Assembly (NCBI GenBank): GCA_027483665.1
Contig: JAIXUC010000026.1
Coordinates: 62,001 to 126,000, forward strand
Direction: 5' to 3'
DNA from: Comamonadaceae bacterium
GTDB lineage: Bacteria; Pseudomonadota; Gammaproteobacteria; Burkholderiales; Burkholderiaceae_C
Length of the DNA: 64,000 bases
Below, piece after piece: positions 49,405-57,807 of this stretch. How positions within the stretch are numbered: position 1 is the stretch's first letter; the number at the start of each line of letters is the position of its first letter. Under the pieces are notes generated by a model. It was given only the letters and a program-made list of their open reading frames with translations, did not search any database and was not told where the DNA came from. The translations under genes were made by a program, and so were the position numbers.

Positions 49405-51237
49405 TCACTTTTGAACGATGTATTCAGGACACGCCATCACCATCAAGATGGCGGCAAAGACGTTGTCACGCCGAGCCTGAGCGCTGCTGTTGGCTGTGAC
49501 GTTGCGGCTGTCAAGCGCGCTGACCATCAAGGTGCGATTGGCTTGCGAAATCTGCCCGGCGCACATCAACAGGTTTAACCGCTCGATGAGGGCCACGGGC
49601 GAGGCTGCGAGTGCCAATTCAGCGGTGTACGGAGGGACCATGTCACCGCCAAACAAGCCATTGCGAACCACTCCGTACATGTAGTTCAGATAGCCGCCCA
49701 CGCTGGTCTCGTTGACGATCTGAAACTCGGGCGCCACTTGGCCGTTGGATGCAATTTGTGTAGCCGGTGGCACGTAGCCAGGCCGAAAGAAGTTAAATAC
49801 CGATGGCGAGCGCAAGGGGCTCTGTCCGAGCTGGCTGGACGCATCGCTCAGGTTCCCTATGCGCCAGCGGCCGTTATTCGATGCCAAACCAAAGGTCCGG
49901 GCCCACTGAACAAAGCGCAACATGGGCTCGCGCAACTTGCCGTAGGTGTTGGAGGTCAAGGCAGCGGGAGAGCGCGCCTCGTCGTCCAACCAAATCGCGG
50001 CAAACGTGGCTTTCAAGTCACCCCGAACACCCCGTCCGTTGTTGTTGAACACCGACGCCACACGCGCCACATAAGCGGGCGTAGGGTTGCTGGTGATCAA
50101 GCGCTGGATCATCTGCTTGGCGAAGAACGGTCCTACGTTCGGGTGGTTGAACAAGGTATCCAGTGCCACCTTCAACGCCGCAGTGCCCGAGTTGGCGGTT
50201 CCTGGCGAGATAGTCACACTGAGCGGGGTCCCAACGAACAAGGTCGCACCGATCTCCGAGTTGCGGCTTTGAATGAAGCGCATCGGGCGGCGGGCGTAAT
50301 CTGTGGTGGGAATGGTTCTGCCATTCACCACTGTGCTCTCGCCAGGGCGCTGGTCCAAGTCCCAGCCGGTAAACACGCGGGCCAAGTTGCTCACATCTGC
50401 GCTGGTGTAGCTTTCGATGGGACGACCGCCAGACAGGCGCTCGGTACCGTCCAAGTTCAAGTCGTGCAGACCAATGGTGAAAAGCTGCATCACCTCTCGC
50501 GCATAGTTTTCGTCGGGTGCACGGCCCGATGAGTTCGCCTTCTGGTTGCCTCTGGTGTTGAGGTACAGACCCATCGCCGGGTTGAGCGTGATGGCCTCTA
50601 GAAGATTTCGGAAGTTGCCAAAGGCGTGGGTGTTGAGCACATCCCAGTAAGCAGCGATGAAGTGGCTGCGCCAACTGATGTCCAGACCATTGAGCGACAC
50701 CACGAAGAACTCGGACAAAGCCAGAGAGGCGCGCTTTCGAACAGCGTCGGGGGCGGTGATGAGCTGCTGCCAGGCCATGTCGTCACCCATGTAGGACTGG
50801 TCGTAGTAGTTGTCAGGCGACGCCACGTTCGAAAAGCCGTAGCCGCGAGCATCCAACCAATCGAATCCTGTCTGCGCGATGGGGACGTCCATCCGCTCCA
50901 CCAAGTACCGAGCAAAGCCGCGGGTACGCACGGAGGTTACCTCCCCCTCCGAAGCCGACATCTGCGTTTGCAACAAGAACCGAGCCGCCTCAGCATCGGT
51001 GGTCGCCGACTCAAAAGAAAAGTCTTCCACGTTGCCCAGCGTGGTGATGTCGCTTATCGGCTGCGGCGCAGTAGCCTCTCCGCCCGAGCCGCCCCCTCCG
51101 AGGCAAGCCGATAGCAGCGCCGTAGAGGCCAGCACCGATGGCACGAGCGCCCCGGAGCGCACAGGCTCGTCGGCATGCGCCGCTTGATTCGGCTGGGCCA
51201 GAAGCTCTTTCGAGGAGCGGTCGACAACAGTGTTCAT
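49405..51237 (-). CDS. DUF1800 family lipoprotein
   Basis: A 610-aa protein with a lipobox (TALLSAC, about residues 39-45) after an unusually long polar N-terminus of about 30 residues, then a Gly-rich linker LGGGGSGGEA. The DUF1800 domain fills about residues 75-605, recognised by RFLLQTQMSASEGEV, the helix pair RKRASLALSEFFVVS, PDENYAREVMQLFTIGLHDL and the closing NVFAAILMVMACPEYIVQK. The family's biochemical role is unknown; it is nearly always encoded next to a DUF1501 protein, as here (30 bases apart). A pseudo-receiver gene lies upstream on the same strand. Both proteins would be outside the cytoplasm. Confidence 0.92.
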   Translation of the reverse strand: MNTVVDRSSKELLAQPNQAAHADEPVRSGALVPSVLASTALLSACLGGGGSGGEATAPQPISDITTLGNVEDFSFESATTDAEAARFLLQTQMSASEGEVTSVRTRGFARYLVERMDVPIAQTGFDWLDARGYGFSNVASPDNYYDQSYMGDDMAWQQLITAPDAVRKRASLALSEFFVVSLNGLDISWRSHFIAAYWDVLNTHAFGNFRNLLEAITLNPAMGLYLNTRGNQKANSSGRAPDENYAREVMQLFTIGLHDLNLDGTERLSGGRPIESYTSADVSNLARVFTGWDLDQRPGESTVVNGRTIPTTDYARRPMRFIQSRNSEIGATLFVGTPLSVTISPGTANSGTAALKVALDTLFNHPNVGPFFAKQMIQRLITSNPTPAYVARVASVFNNNGRGVRGDLKATFAAIWLDDEARSPAALTSNTYGKLREPMLRFVQWARTFGLASNNGRWRIGNLSDASSQLGQSPLRSPSVFNFFRPGYVPPATQIASNGQVAPEFQIVNETSVGGYLNYMYGVVRNGLFGGDMVPPYTAELALAASPVALIERLNLLMCAGQISQANRTLMVSALDSRNVTANSSAQARRDNVFAAILMVMACPEYIVQK

Positions 51238-51303
51238 GGCGGGGGATGCTTTTTAAACCTGGGGTCGCAATTAGCGGGGACGCCACAGCGAGTGCGCGTG
51301 AAT

Positions 51304-51317
51304 GTTCAACGCTGAAC
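51304..51317. promoter_or_regulatory. Perfect palindrome upstream of the DUF1800 gene
   Basis: GTTCA-ACGC-TGAAC is a 5-4-5 dyad 67 bases before the DUF1800 start. Its spacing matches sites of Crp/Fnr-type regulators, though the half-site differs from the FNR consensus (TTGAT). A Crp/Fnr-type gene is 750 bases away, so it is a candidate operator. Confidence 0.35.
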
Positions 51318-51513
51318 GTTACACGGGCTTTATGCACGCAATCTGAAGATTACAAACATTTACCGCAAGGCAGTGCCAGAGCAAGCCTTGTTCGGCGGCG
51401 AGGTGGCCTACGCGATAAGAAGGTGCCCACCGAACTCGGTAGCACTTGCGGTCTAGCAGCAGCCGGGCCTACCTTGGATTGAGTCCGCTAAGTTGCCCTC
51501 GCGCTGCTTCCAG

Positions 51514-51888
51514 CTAACCCAGCTGGGAGGGGAAGGTCAAAGGCACGGGTGGCCAGGCTCGAGAAGCCACACGCGTTTTCAGTCCAACCTGCGCCAAGGC
51601 GTGCGCCAAAGCGGCTCCATTCAGAGGATCGGTAATGCAGGTCAGACCCAACCGGGGAGAGCCACGAGTCCACAGAATCACCCGTTGGCAACGCGACCTG
51701 TTGACCAACTCTAGAAGGTGCCCGGTGGGCAGACCGGGGTCGCCCAAAAGTGTGATGTCTGGTGCTAACGATCCAGAAGCTGACCAAGCGCTCATAGGCA
51801 TCCCCAAGCCACTGGCCACTCCCATAAACCATGACAAGCGCGTCGCTGACAAGTTGATGGGCTCTACCAGCAAACACTTGAGTGACAT
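51514..51888 (-). CDS. Degenerate receiver-domain protein (pseudo-receiver)
   Basis: A 124-aa protein with an excellent ribosome-binding site: GGAGG at 51895-51899, six bases before the ATG. Its strand-helix pattern follows a response-regulator receiver: CLLVEP (first strand), APDITLLGDPGLPTGHLLELV where active receivers have ..LLD.GLP.G..LL, RVILWTRG with the conserved Thr, and TCITDPLNGAALAHAL where receivers have ..TKP.....L. The phospho-acceptor position is Gly, the Lys is Asp and one acidic residue of the first strand is Pro, so phosphorylation is unlikely. It lies between a divergent Crp-type regulator and the DUF1800-DUF1501 pair. The fold call is inference from pattern. Confidence 0.6.
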   Translation of the reverse strand: MSLKCLLVEPINLSATRLSWFMGVASGLGMPMSAWSASGSLAPDITLLGDPGLPTGHLLELVNRSRCQRVILWTRGSPRLGLTCITDPLNGAALAHALAQVGLKTRVASRAWPPVPLTFPSQLG

Positions 51889-52052
51889 GAGTTGCCTCCG
51901 GACTTTGGGGGGCGAAGTGTCTTTGTCTGAACGAACCCGGCGCCTGGACATCGTGCAGCTCCGAACAGTGCATCGGCTTGCTATGTTCCAAGTCGAACAG
52001 TTCAACCCGGAATTCAGTAAGGGTGGACCCTATCGTCCCCGCCTCACTGTTC

Positions 52053-52058
52053 AGGAGG
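52053..52058 (+). promoter_or_regulatory. Shine-Dalgarno AGGAGG that sets a TTG start
   Basis: AGGAGG is a full match to the anti-Shine-Dalgarno sequence and lies six bases before the TTG at 52065. This decides the start of the Crp/Fnr-type gene over other in-frame non-ATG codons upstream, for example the TTG at 51978. Confidence 0.8.
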
Positions 52059-52064
52059 GATCGA

Positions 52065-52838
52065 TTGTCAACATACGCTCTTCAAGTACTCGCTCGTGTC
52101 GGCATCAGCGAGCGATTCGCCCGACCACTCGTCTCGCAGATTCGCCTTCAGTCTTACGAACCTGACCAGACCATTTGGCGCAGAGCTAGGCCCGTAGAGG
52201 CGTGGTCGATGGTGATGGAAGGCTTGGTGGTTGCTGCCGTTCCAGTGAATGAACGCGTCATGATGCCGATGTTCATCTACGGAACCAATGCTTGGTTTGG
52301 CGAGCAACCCATGCTGAATCGAAAGCCAACCACGTTCGAGTACGTCAGCGCCACATCGGTGCAAACCTTGCAGCTCCCGCTGGATTCGTTCATGGCTGCC
52401 CTGCAGCAAGAGAATGATTTCCTGCGACATCTCGCCAAACTCATGGCTTGGCGCAGCGAGATGGCCGGCGAAACCTTGATGTTGATGAAGTTCGGCAGCA
52501 GCGCCGTCCGAGTGGTTTTGGGCCTTGGACTATTCAGTGAGGCGCTAGCCACTCAGTCGGAGCGACCTCCAACCGCCGGTCTCGATGGCGGCCTCGAGAT
52601 CCCGATCAACCAACATTTGCTGGCCAAGCTCTGCGGTGTCTCCAGAACCCTTCTCTCAGAGTACCTTCAGCACCTGGCACTGGCGGGATGGATACGCATC
52701 GGCTACGGCCGCATCGACATTCACTCTTTGGGCACTTGGCAAAGAATGTTGCGCCGCCTCAGGGCGCAACCCGCAGTGCTGACTGAATCAACGATCGAGC
52801 AGCTTTTGGCTCAACTCGACCAATCTGCGGTCATCTGA
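52065..52838 (+). CDS. Crp/Fnr-family transcriptional regulator
   Basis: A 257-aa regulator starting with TTG behind a perfect Shine-Dalgarno sequence. The N-terminal effector domain (about residues 10-150) has the jelly-roll pattern of the cyclic-nucleotide-binding fold (WSMVMEGLVVAAVPV, FIYGTNAWFGEQPML), but the cAMP-binding signature and the FNR cysteines are absent, so the ligand is unknown. The C-terminal winged helix (about 185-235) contains LLAKLCGVSRTLLSEYLQHLALAGW. It is divergent from the pseudo-receiver gene and separated from the DEAD-box helicase gene by a strong terminator. Confidence 0.9.
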   Translation: MSTYALQVLARVGISERFARPLVSQIRLQSYEPDQTIWRRARPVEAWSMVMEGLVVAAVPVNERVMMPMFIYGTNAWFGEQPMLNRKPTTFEYVSATSVQTLQLPLDSFMAALQQENDFLRHLAKLMAWRSEMAGETLMLMKFGSSAVRVVLGLGLFSEALATQSERPPTAGLDGGLEIPINQHLLAKLCGVSRTLLSEYLQHLALAGWIRIGYGRIDIHSLGTWQRMLRRLRAQPAVLTESTIEQLLAQLDQSAVI

Positions 52839-52843
52839 AATGC

Positions 52844-52880
52844 AAAGGCCTACCGCCGTGGGAGTGGCGATAGGCCTTTT
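52844..52880. terminator. Bidirectional terminator between the Crp-type gene and the helicase gene
   Basis: AAAGGCCTA (52844-52852) pairs with TAGGCCTTT (52871-52879), with an inner CGCC/GGCG stem (52854-52857 and 52866-52869). It is symmetrical with A and T flanks and lies between two convergent genes, ending 12 bases before the helicase stop. Confidence 0.85.
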
Positions 52881-52892
52881 CAGTAACGGTGA

Positions 52893-54488
52893 TCAGCGCG
52901 GTCTGCGAGCGCCGCTCGTCGCCCCGACCACCTTAGGTCCGCGACCTGGCCGGTTAGCCGTTTGTGCACCTTCACCGCGAGCACCCGTTGGCCACTGCCG
53001 ATCGGCAGAGCCGCGCTCGCGCCGATCGTCCGACCGGCCGAAGCCGCGGGGCTCTGGACGAGAGTCAAAACGGCCGGCTCCTTCGGTGTGCGGGCGACGT
53101 GTCGGCGCGTGTGTCCGAGCACCATACGGCTTGCGCTCAGACATGCCACCCGTGCCAGCGGGGGGCTGTCTGCGAGGCTCCATGCCTTCGATGGTCTTGA
53201 TCGGCAGACTTTGGCGCGTGAAGGCTTCGATATCGCGAATTCGGCGGAAATCTCTCGGTTCAGCCAAAGTGACTGCCAAACCTTGCCGACCTGCTCGCCC
53301 TGTTCTGCCAATTCTGTGCGTGTAGTCCTCGGCCTTCATGGGCAGGCCAAAGTTGAACACGTGGGTGATTGTGGGCACGTCAATGCCGCGAGCAGCCACG
53401 TCAGTAGCCACCAAAAACTGAACTTGACCGTCGCGCAAGGCCTTGAGGCGGCGCTGACGCAGACCCTGGCTGAGAGCGCCGTGCAGCGCCACTGCGCTGT
53501 AACCGGACTGCTGTAAGTCCTGTGCCAAGTCGTCACACTCGATTTGGGTACTCGCAAACACGATGGCTTGGTTGATGCTCACATCGCGCAGCCAATGCTC
53601 CAGCAATTGACGCTTATGTTGGGAGTTATCAGCCCAAAACAGCACTTGCTCGATACCTTCATGGCGCTCTTGCGGGGACCCCACGCTGATTCGCTGAGGC
53701 GACTTCATGAGGCGTGCACCCAGTGCCTGAATGCGTGGCGCGAACGTGGCGCTGAACATCAGAGTCTGGTCGCGGCCGGCACACAGGCGATGAATTTCTT
53801 CCAAGTCGTCCGAAAAGCCCAAATCGAGCATTCGGTCGCCTTCGTCCAAGACCAAGTGCTTGACGTCATCCAGCACCAGATGTCCAGCTCGCTGCAGATC
53901 CAAGAGGCGTCCGGGGGTGGCTACCACCAGATCAGCATTTTGCAAACGTGCCACCTGGACCTGATAAGGAACACCACCAATCACGCTGGCCACCCGAATG
54001 CCCCTGCAATGCCGAACCAAGTCAATGGCATCCTGGGCAACTTGCTGGGCCAACTCACGGGTTGGACACAACACCAAAGCGACTGGCCGGGTGGCTTGGA
54101 AACGAACGCTCGACGGCTTGCGCATCGGGTGCGCGCTTGCGCCCTTGGGTGCCTGGGCGGCCCGCACAGAAAGCGCTTCAATCAAGGGGATCAAAAAGGC
54201 AGCAGTTTTTCCACTACCCGTTTGGCTAGAAACCATCAGGTCTGCAGCAGCAATGGCCACACGATCGCCGTCAGCGGCTCGCGGCATGGCCAAGGGGATC
54301 ACTTGCAATTGAACTTCTGTCGGCGAGTGGAAGCCCAGTTCGGTCACGGCTCGCAGAATGGGATCACTGAGCCCCAGTGCGACAAACCCGTTGGTGGGCG
54401 CTTGCACTGCAGGGTTGGAGGCAAAGGCTGCGCCTTGCGTTGGCGCGGAAGTTTCGTCCGCCAAGAAAGCGGTTTCAATCAAAGTCAT
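52893..54488 (-). CDS. DEAD-box RNA helicase with DEGD motif II
   Basis: A 531-aa ATP-dependent RNA helicase, RhlE/SrmB-like, for RNA unwinding in ribosome assembly, cold response or decay. The Q motif (FHSPTEVQLQVIPLAM), Walker A (SSQTGSGKTAAFLIPLI), CPTRELAQQV, ATPGRLLDL, SAT (MFSATFAPR), VATDVAARGIDVP and HRIGRTGRAG are all present. Motif II reads VLDEGDRMLDLGF, so the third residue of DEAD is Gly. The last 110 residues form a basic, Arg/Gly-rich unstructured tail that probably binds RNA. A perfect 9-bp inverted repeat lies in its leader. Assignment to a named paralogue is uncertain. Confidence 0.94.
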   Translation of the reverse strand: MTLIETAFLADETSAPTQGAAFASNPAVQAPTNGFVALGLSDPILRAVTELGFHSPTEVQLQVIPLAMPRAADGDRVAIAAADLMVSSQTGSGKTAAFLIPLIEALSVRAAQAPKGASAHPMRKPSSVRFQATRPVALVLCPTRELAQQVAQDAIDLVRHCRGIRVASVIGGVPYQVQVARLQNADLVVATPGRLLDLQRAGHLVLDDVKHLVLDEGDRMLDLGFSDDLEEIHRLCAGRDQTLMFSATFAPRIQALGARLMKSPQRISVGSPQERHEGIEQVLFWADNSQHKRQLLEHWLRDVSINQAIVFASTQIECDDLAQDLQQSGYSAVALHGALSQGLRQRRLKALRDGQVQFLVATDVAARGIDVPTITHVFNFGLPMKAEDYTHRIGRTGRAGRQGLAVTLAEPRDFRRIRDIEAFTRQSLPIKTIEGMEPRRQPPAGTGGMSERKPYGARTHAPTRRPHTEGAGRFDSRPEPRGFGRSDDRRERGSADRQWPTGARGEGAQTANRPGRGPKVVGATSGARRPR

Positions 54489-54514
54489 GGGTAAATCGCC
54501 GTCTGTGCGGCGCG

Positions 54515-54545
54515 TTTGATGGTGAATGAAACATCAACCATCAAA
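54515..54545. repeat. Perfect 9-bp inverted repeat in the leader of the helicase gene
   Basis: TTTGATGGT (54515-54523) and ACCATCAAA (54537-54545) enclose 13 bases, 27 bases upstream of the helicase start. As RNA it forms a stable hairpin; as DNA it could be an operator. RNA helicase mRNAs often have regulatory leaders. Confidence 0.6.
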
Positions 54546-54635
54546 CAATCAAGGAACTGTCGTTCCGCGACCCTGGAGCGTGGGTCTGAGGCGTGTGGTG
54601 GATGCGCTACTGATCTGAGCCAAGCTCTTCGATGA

Positions 54636-55241
54636 TCAGGAAGCCGCCGATTCTACTGCGGATTTGTCCACTTCCGGAAGCTTTAAGAAATGGTCTCTGT
54701 AATGGGCCAACTCATCAATCGATTCATATACATCGGCCAGCGCGGTGTGCTGCTGCTGCTTTTTGAAAGCGCTGTATACCTTCGGATTCCAGCGCTTGGC
54801 CAACTCCTTGAGCGTGCTTACGTCCAAATTGCGATAGTGAAAAAACGCCTCGAGGTCGGGCATGTAACGGACTAAAAAACGCCTGTCTTGGCCAATGCTG
54901 TTGCCGCACATCGGCGATGTGTTTTTTGGAACCCATTGCGCCAAAAAAGTCAGCAGCGTCTGTTCTGCATGCGTGTCGGTAACGCTGGATGCACGCACTT
55001 TGTCGATGAGGCCACTTTTGCCATGGGTCCCTTTGTTCCAGGCGTCCATCAGCTCAAGCTGTTCGTTGGACTGGTGGATGACGACAACAGGGCCCTCGAC
55101 GCGAACTCGCAAGTCGGGGCTTGTCACCACAACGGCAACTTCCAGCAGCCGATCGCGATCGGGGTCCAAGCCCGTCATTTCGCAATCGATCCAAACAAGG
55201 TTCTGGTCTGACTTTTTCAAGGAAGAAGCGGATGTGTCCAT
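54636..55241 (-). CDS. orn: Oligoribonuclease
   Basis: A 3'-5' exoribonuclease that degrades 2-5-nt RNAs, including pGpG left from c-di-GMP hydrolysis, thus completing c-di-GMP turnover; cytoplasmic, 201 aa. The DEDDh active site is visible: [19 protein letters not shown] supplies the first Asp and Glu, [11 protein letters not shown] the second Asp region, and [13 protein letters not shown] the His and last Asp. The N-terminus extends about 10 residues beyond the catalytic domain. It is divergent from the M48 protease gene (36 bases between starts). Relevant here because an EAL-type protein is encoded in the window. Confidence 0.97.
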   Translation of the reverse strand: MDTSASSLKKSDQNLVWIDCEMTGLDPDRDRLLEVAVVVTSPDLRVRVEGPVVVIHQSNEQLELMDAWNKGTHGKSGLIDKVRASSVTDTHAEQTLLTFLAQWVPKNTSPMCGNSIGQDRRFLVRYMPDLEAFFHYRNLDVSTLKELAKRWNPKVYSAFKKQQQHTALADVYESIDELAHYRDHFLKLPEVDKSAVESAAS

Positions 55242-55277
55242 AACACTGGATTCTCACCCATCACCTAAACTCAGTTC

Positions 55278-56552
55278 ATGAGCATGTCGACCCTGTGGAC
55301 CCTGATATTCGCTACGGCATTGCTTCTTTATTGGGCCGTGTCCTTCCTGCTCATGGCGCGCCAAGTGCGCTCGGTTGCGTCGGCCCGTCGAGAGGTCCCT
55401 GCCCAGTTTTCTGGACATGTCGGCTTAGCAGAACACCAGAAAGCAGCCGATTACACCAGGGCCAAAGTCGGGCTCCATGTTTGGCGCATGGCAGTTTCTG
55501 GTGCATGGTTGATGGGCTGGACACTGCTGGGGGGGCTGGACAGCTTGAACCAACTGACGCTGAGCCTGCTGCCAGCGGGCTTGGCTCAGCAAATGTTCCT
55601 TCTCGGAGCCTTTCTTGGGGTTTGCGCATTGGCCGATTTGCCGTGGTCCTGGTACCAGACTTTTCGGCTGGAAGCCCGATTCGGATTTAACCGGAGCACC
55701 TACCGGCTGTGGTTCACCGACTTGGTTAAATCCAGCTTGGTGGGATTGATTTTGGGATTGGCCTTCGCAGGATCAGCCTTGTGGATCATGAACGCGTCCC
55801 CGGCATGGTGGTGGTGGGTTTGGTTGATCTGGCTAGGCTTCATCCTTTTGTCCATGTGGCTCTACCCGACCTTCATCGCGCCGCTGTTCAACAAATTCGA
55901 GCCCTTGAAAGACAACCTGTTGCGCGAGCGAATCGAGTCCTTGATCAAGCGTTGCGGGTTCGAATCGGGTGGCATTTTTGTGATGGACGGGAGTCAACGC
56001 AGTGCACACGCCAACGCCTACTTCACGGGACTAGGCCGTGCCAAACGGGTGGTGTTTTTTGACACCTTGATCGATGCCTTGTCTCCAGACGAAATCGAAG
56101 CCGTGTTGGCCCACGAGCTCGGGCATTTCAAACATGGGCATTTGTACAAGCGCTTGGCAGTCTCGGCGGTGCTAAGCCTGTTGGCGCTTGCCACACTCGG
56201 CTGGCTCAGCGAACAGCTTTGGTTCTACAGCGGCCTGGGTGTGACCCCAAGCTTTGTGCTGACCGACCAACTGAAAGCCTCAAACGACGCACTCGCCTTG
56301 ATTCTCTTTTCGCTCATCGGGCCAGCCTTTTTTTGGACTGCCACGCCGCTTTCCGCTTGGTGGTCTAGGCGGCATGAGTTTGAAGCCGATGCCTTTGCTG
56401 CATCTCAGACCTCAGGAAGGCACCTAGCCAGTGCCTTGTTGCGTCTCTACCGAGACAACGCGTCAACGCTCACGCCAGATCGGTGGTATGCGGCCTTTCA
56501 CCACAGCCACCCTAGTGCAGCGCAAAGGCTTCATCGATTGCGCGAAGCATGA
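55278..56552 (+). CDS. M48-family membrane metalloprotease (STE24-like)
   Basis: A 424-aa polytopic inner-membrane zinc protease related to STE24 CAAX proteases. The N-terminal M48_N part (about residues 1-200) contains four to five hydrophobic helices. The zinc-binding HExxH motif is ALAHELGHFKHGHL (near residue 280) and the third ligand Glu lies in RRHEFEADAFAA. Such proteases process or degrade membrane proteins. An in-frame ATG two codons later is an alternative start. Its stop overlaps the next start (ATGA), coupling it to the pterin dehydratase and, through it, to rsgA. Confidence 0.95.
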   Translation: MSMSTLWTLIFATALLLYWAVSFLLMARQVRSVASARREVPAQFSGHVGLAEHQKAADYTRAKVGLHVWRMAVSGAWLMGWTLLGGLDSLNQLTLSLLPAGLAQQMFLLGAFLGVCALADLPWSWYQTFRLEARFGFNRSTYRLWFTDLVKSSLVGLILGLAFAGSALWIMNASPAWWWWVWLIWLGFILLSMWLYPTFIAPLFNKFEPLKDNLLRERIESLIKRCGFESGGIFVMDGSQRSAHANAYFTGLGRAKRVVFFDTLIDALSPDEIEAVLAHELGHFKHGHLYKRLAVSAVLSLLALATLGWLSEQLWFYSGLGVTPSFVLTDQLKASNDALALILFSLIGPAFFWTATPLSAWWSRRHEFEADAFAASQTSGRHLASALLRLYRDNASTLTPDRWYAAFHHSHPSAAQRLHRLREA

Positions 56553-56839
56553 AGCTGTCGCCCGCGGACATCGAACAAGCCTTGGCCACGCTGCCTGGGT
56601 GGTCACTGGTGCCCATTGAACGGGGTGACGCTTTATGCAAGCAGTTCACCTTTCCCAGCTTTTTCCAGGCGATGGCTTTTGTCAATTCTGTGGCTGAAGT
56701 GGCGCATCGACTCGATCACCACCCAGACTTGTCCATAAGCTACGGTCGATGCCAAGTGACGTGGCAAACACATGATGTAGGTGCAGTGACCGAGCTTGAT
56801 CTTCAGGCAGCCGCCCTAACGCAAGCCTTGCAGCATTGA
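56549..56839 (+). CDS. phhB: 4a-hydroxytetrahydrobiopterin dehydratase
   Basis: A 96-aa cytoplasmic enzyme that recycles the pterin cofactor used by phenylalanine hydroxylase. The signature VAHRLDHHPDLSISYGRCQV (near residues 48-67) contains the catalytic His pair and Pro-Asp. The length and beginning (LSPADIEQALATLPGW) match the family. ATG at 56549 overlaps the M48 gene stop, and its TGA overlaps the TTG start of rsgA. No phenylalanine hydroxylase gene is in the window; in bacteria lacking it, the protein may serve another pterin-related role such as molybdopterin handling. Confidence 0.95.
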   Translation: MKLSPADIEQALATLPGWSLVPIERGDALCKQFTFPSFFQAMAFVNSVAEVAHRLDHHPDLSISYGRCQVTWQTHDVGAVTELDLQAAALTQALQH

Positions 56840-57741
56840 CAGCGCAACACCCAGCCGCTTTGCCAGGCCAAGTCATTGCCACTCACGGCCGGCATGTTTT
56901 TATCCAGGGCAGGGACGGTGTCGTAGTCAGGTGTCACCTGCGAGGCAGACGCTACGAAGCGGTCGTGGGCGACCAAGTGCTCTGGAGTGTTTCTGGCGAT
57001 GAGGGCGTTGTCGAGTCCGTGCTGGAGCGGCGCTCTTTGCTTTATCGCCAAGACGAGCTGCGAACCAAGCTGTTTGCAGCCAACATCGACCAGATATTGG
57101 TGCTGGTTGCGGCAGATCCCGAGTTTTCTGAGTCACAGCTGGCGCGCGCGCTGGTGGCAGCAGAGGCCGCACACATTCGGCCGTTGATAGGCTTGAATAA
57201 ACTTGATTTAGCAGAGAACTTTCAACGCGCTCGGCAGCGTCTACAGCCTTACCAAGATATGGGCTACCAAGTCATCGAGTTGGGCATGAAGACCTCAGAA
57301 GCGACAGCAAAAGCGCGACTGTTGGATGTGCTGCTGGGCCACCAAACCTTGGTTCTGGGTCCGTCTGGCACGGGCAAAAGCACCATGATCAATTTGTTGA
57401 TACCTGGTGCGCTGGCCAGCACCAATGAGGTTTCGCGGGCGCTTCATTCAGGCAAACACACTACGACGAGTACCACTTTGTACTGGCTTGATGCGCAGCG
57501 TCAGTCAGCTTTGATCGACTCGCCGGGCTTCCAGTCATTTGGGCTGCATCACCTGCGCGCGGAGGACTTGAGCCGATTCATGCCGGATATAAACCGCCAT
57601 TTAGGCCATTGCCGTTTCTACAACTGCTCACACCGCCACGAGCCGGGGTGCGGCGTGGTCGCTCAACTGCCGTCCATCGGTCAATCAAGATATCGCATCT
57701 ACAACGAGCTGTTTGATGAGTTGGCAAGCAAAAGCCCCTGA
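56836..57741 (+). CDS. rsgA: Ribosome biogenesis GTPase RsgA
   Basis: A 301-aa circularly permuted GTPase that acts late in 30S ribosome assembly. The start is a TTG that overlaps the TGA of the preceding gene. An OB-fold domain (about residues 10-85) is followed by the permuted GTPase: G4 GLNKLDL comes before G1 VLGPSGTGKSTMINLL, G2/G3 are the Thr-rich loop KHTTTSTTLY and DSPGFQ. The C-terminal zinc-binding domain has CRFYNCSHRHEPGCGV with its three Cys and one His. Completes a three-gene unit with the M48 protease and pterin dehydratase. It converges with the CobD/CbiB-like gene. Confidence 0.96.
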   Translation: MTAQHPAALPGQVIATHGRHVFIQGRDGVVVRCHLRGRRYEAVVGDQVLWSVSGDEGVVESVLERRSLLYRQDELRTKLFAANIDQILVLVAADPEFSESQLARALVAAEAAHIRPLIGLNKLDLAENFQRARQRLQPYQDMGYQVIELGMKTSEATAKARLLDVLLGHQTLVLGPSGTGKSTMINLLIPGALASTNEVSRALHSGKHTTTSTTLYWLDAQRQSALIDSPGFQSFGLHHLRAEDLSRFMPDINRHLGHCRFYNCSHRHEPGCGVVAQLPSIGQSRYRIYNELFDELASKSP

Positions 57742-57807
57742 CCAAAGCTGGGGGTGCGCGGCTTGCTCATCGTCCCCTGAGTTCACATCACGAGGCGGGG
57801 GAGTAAC

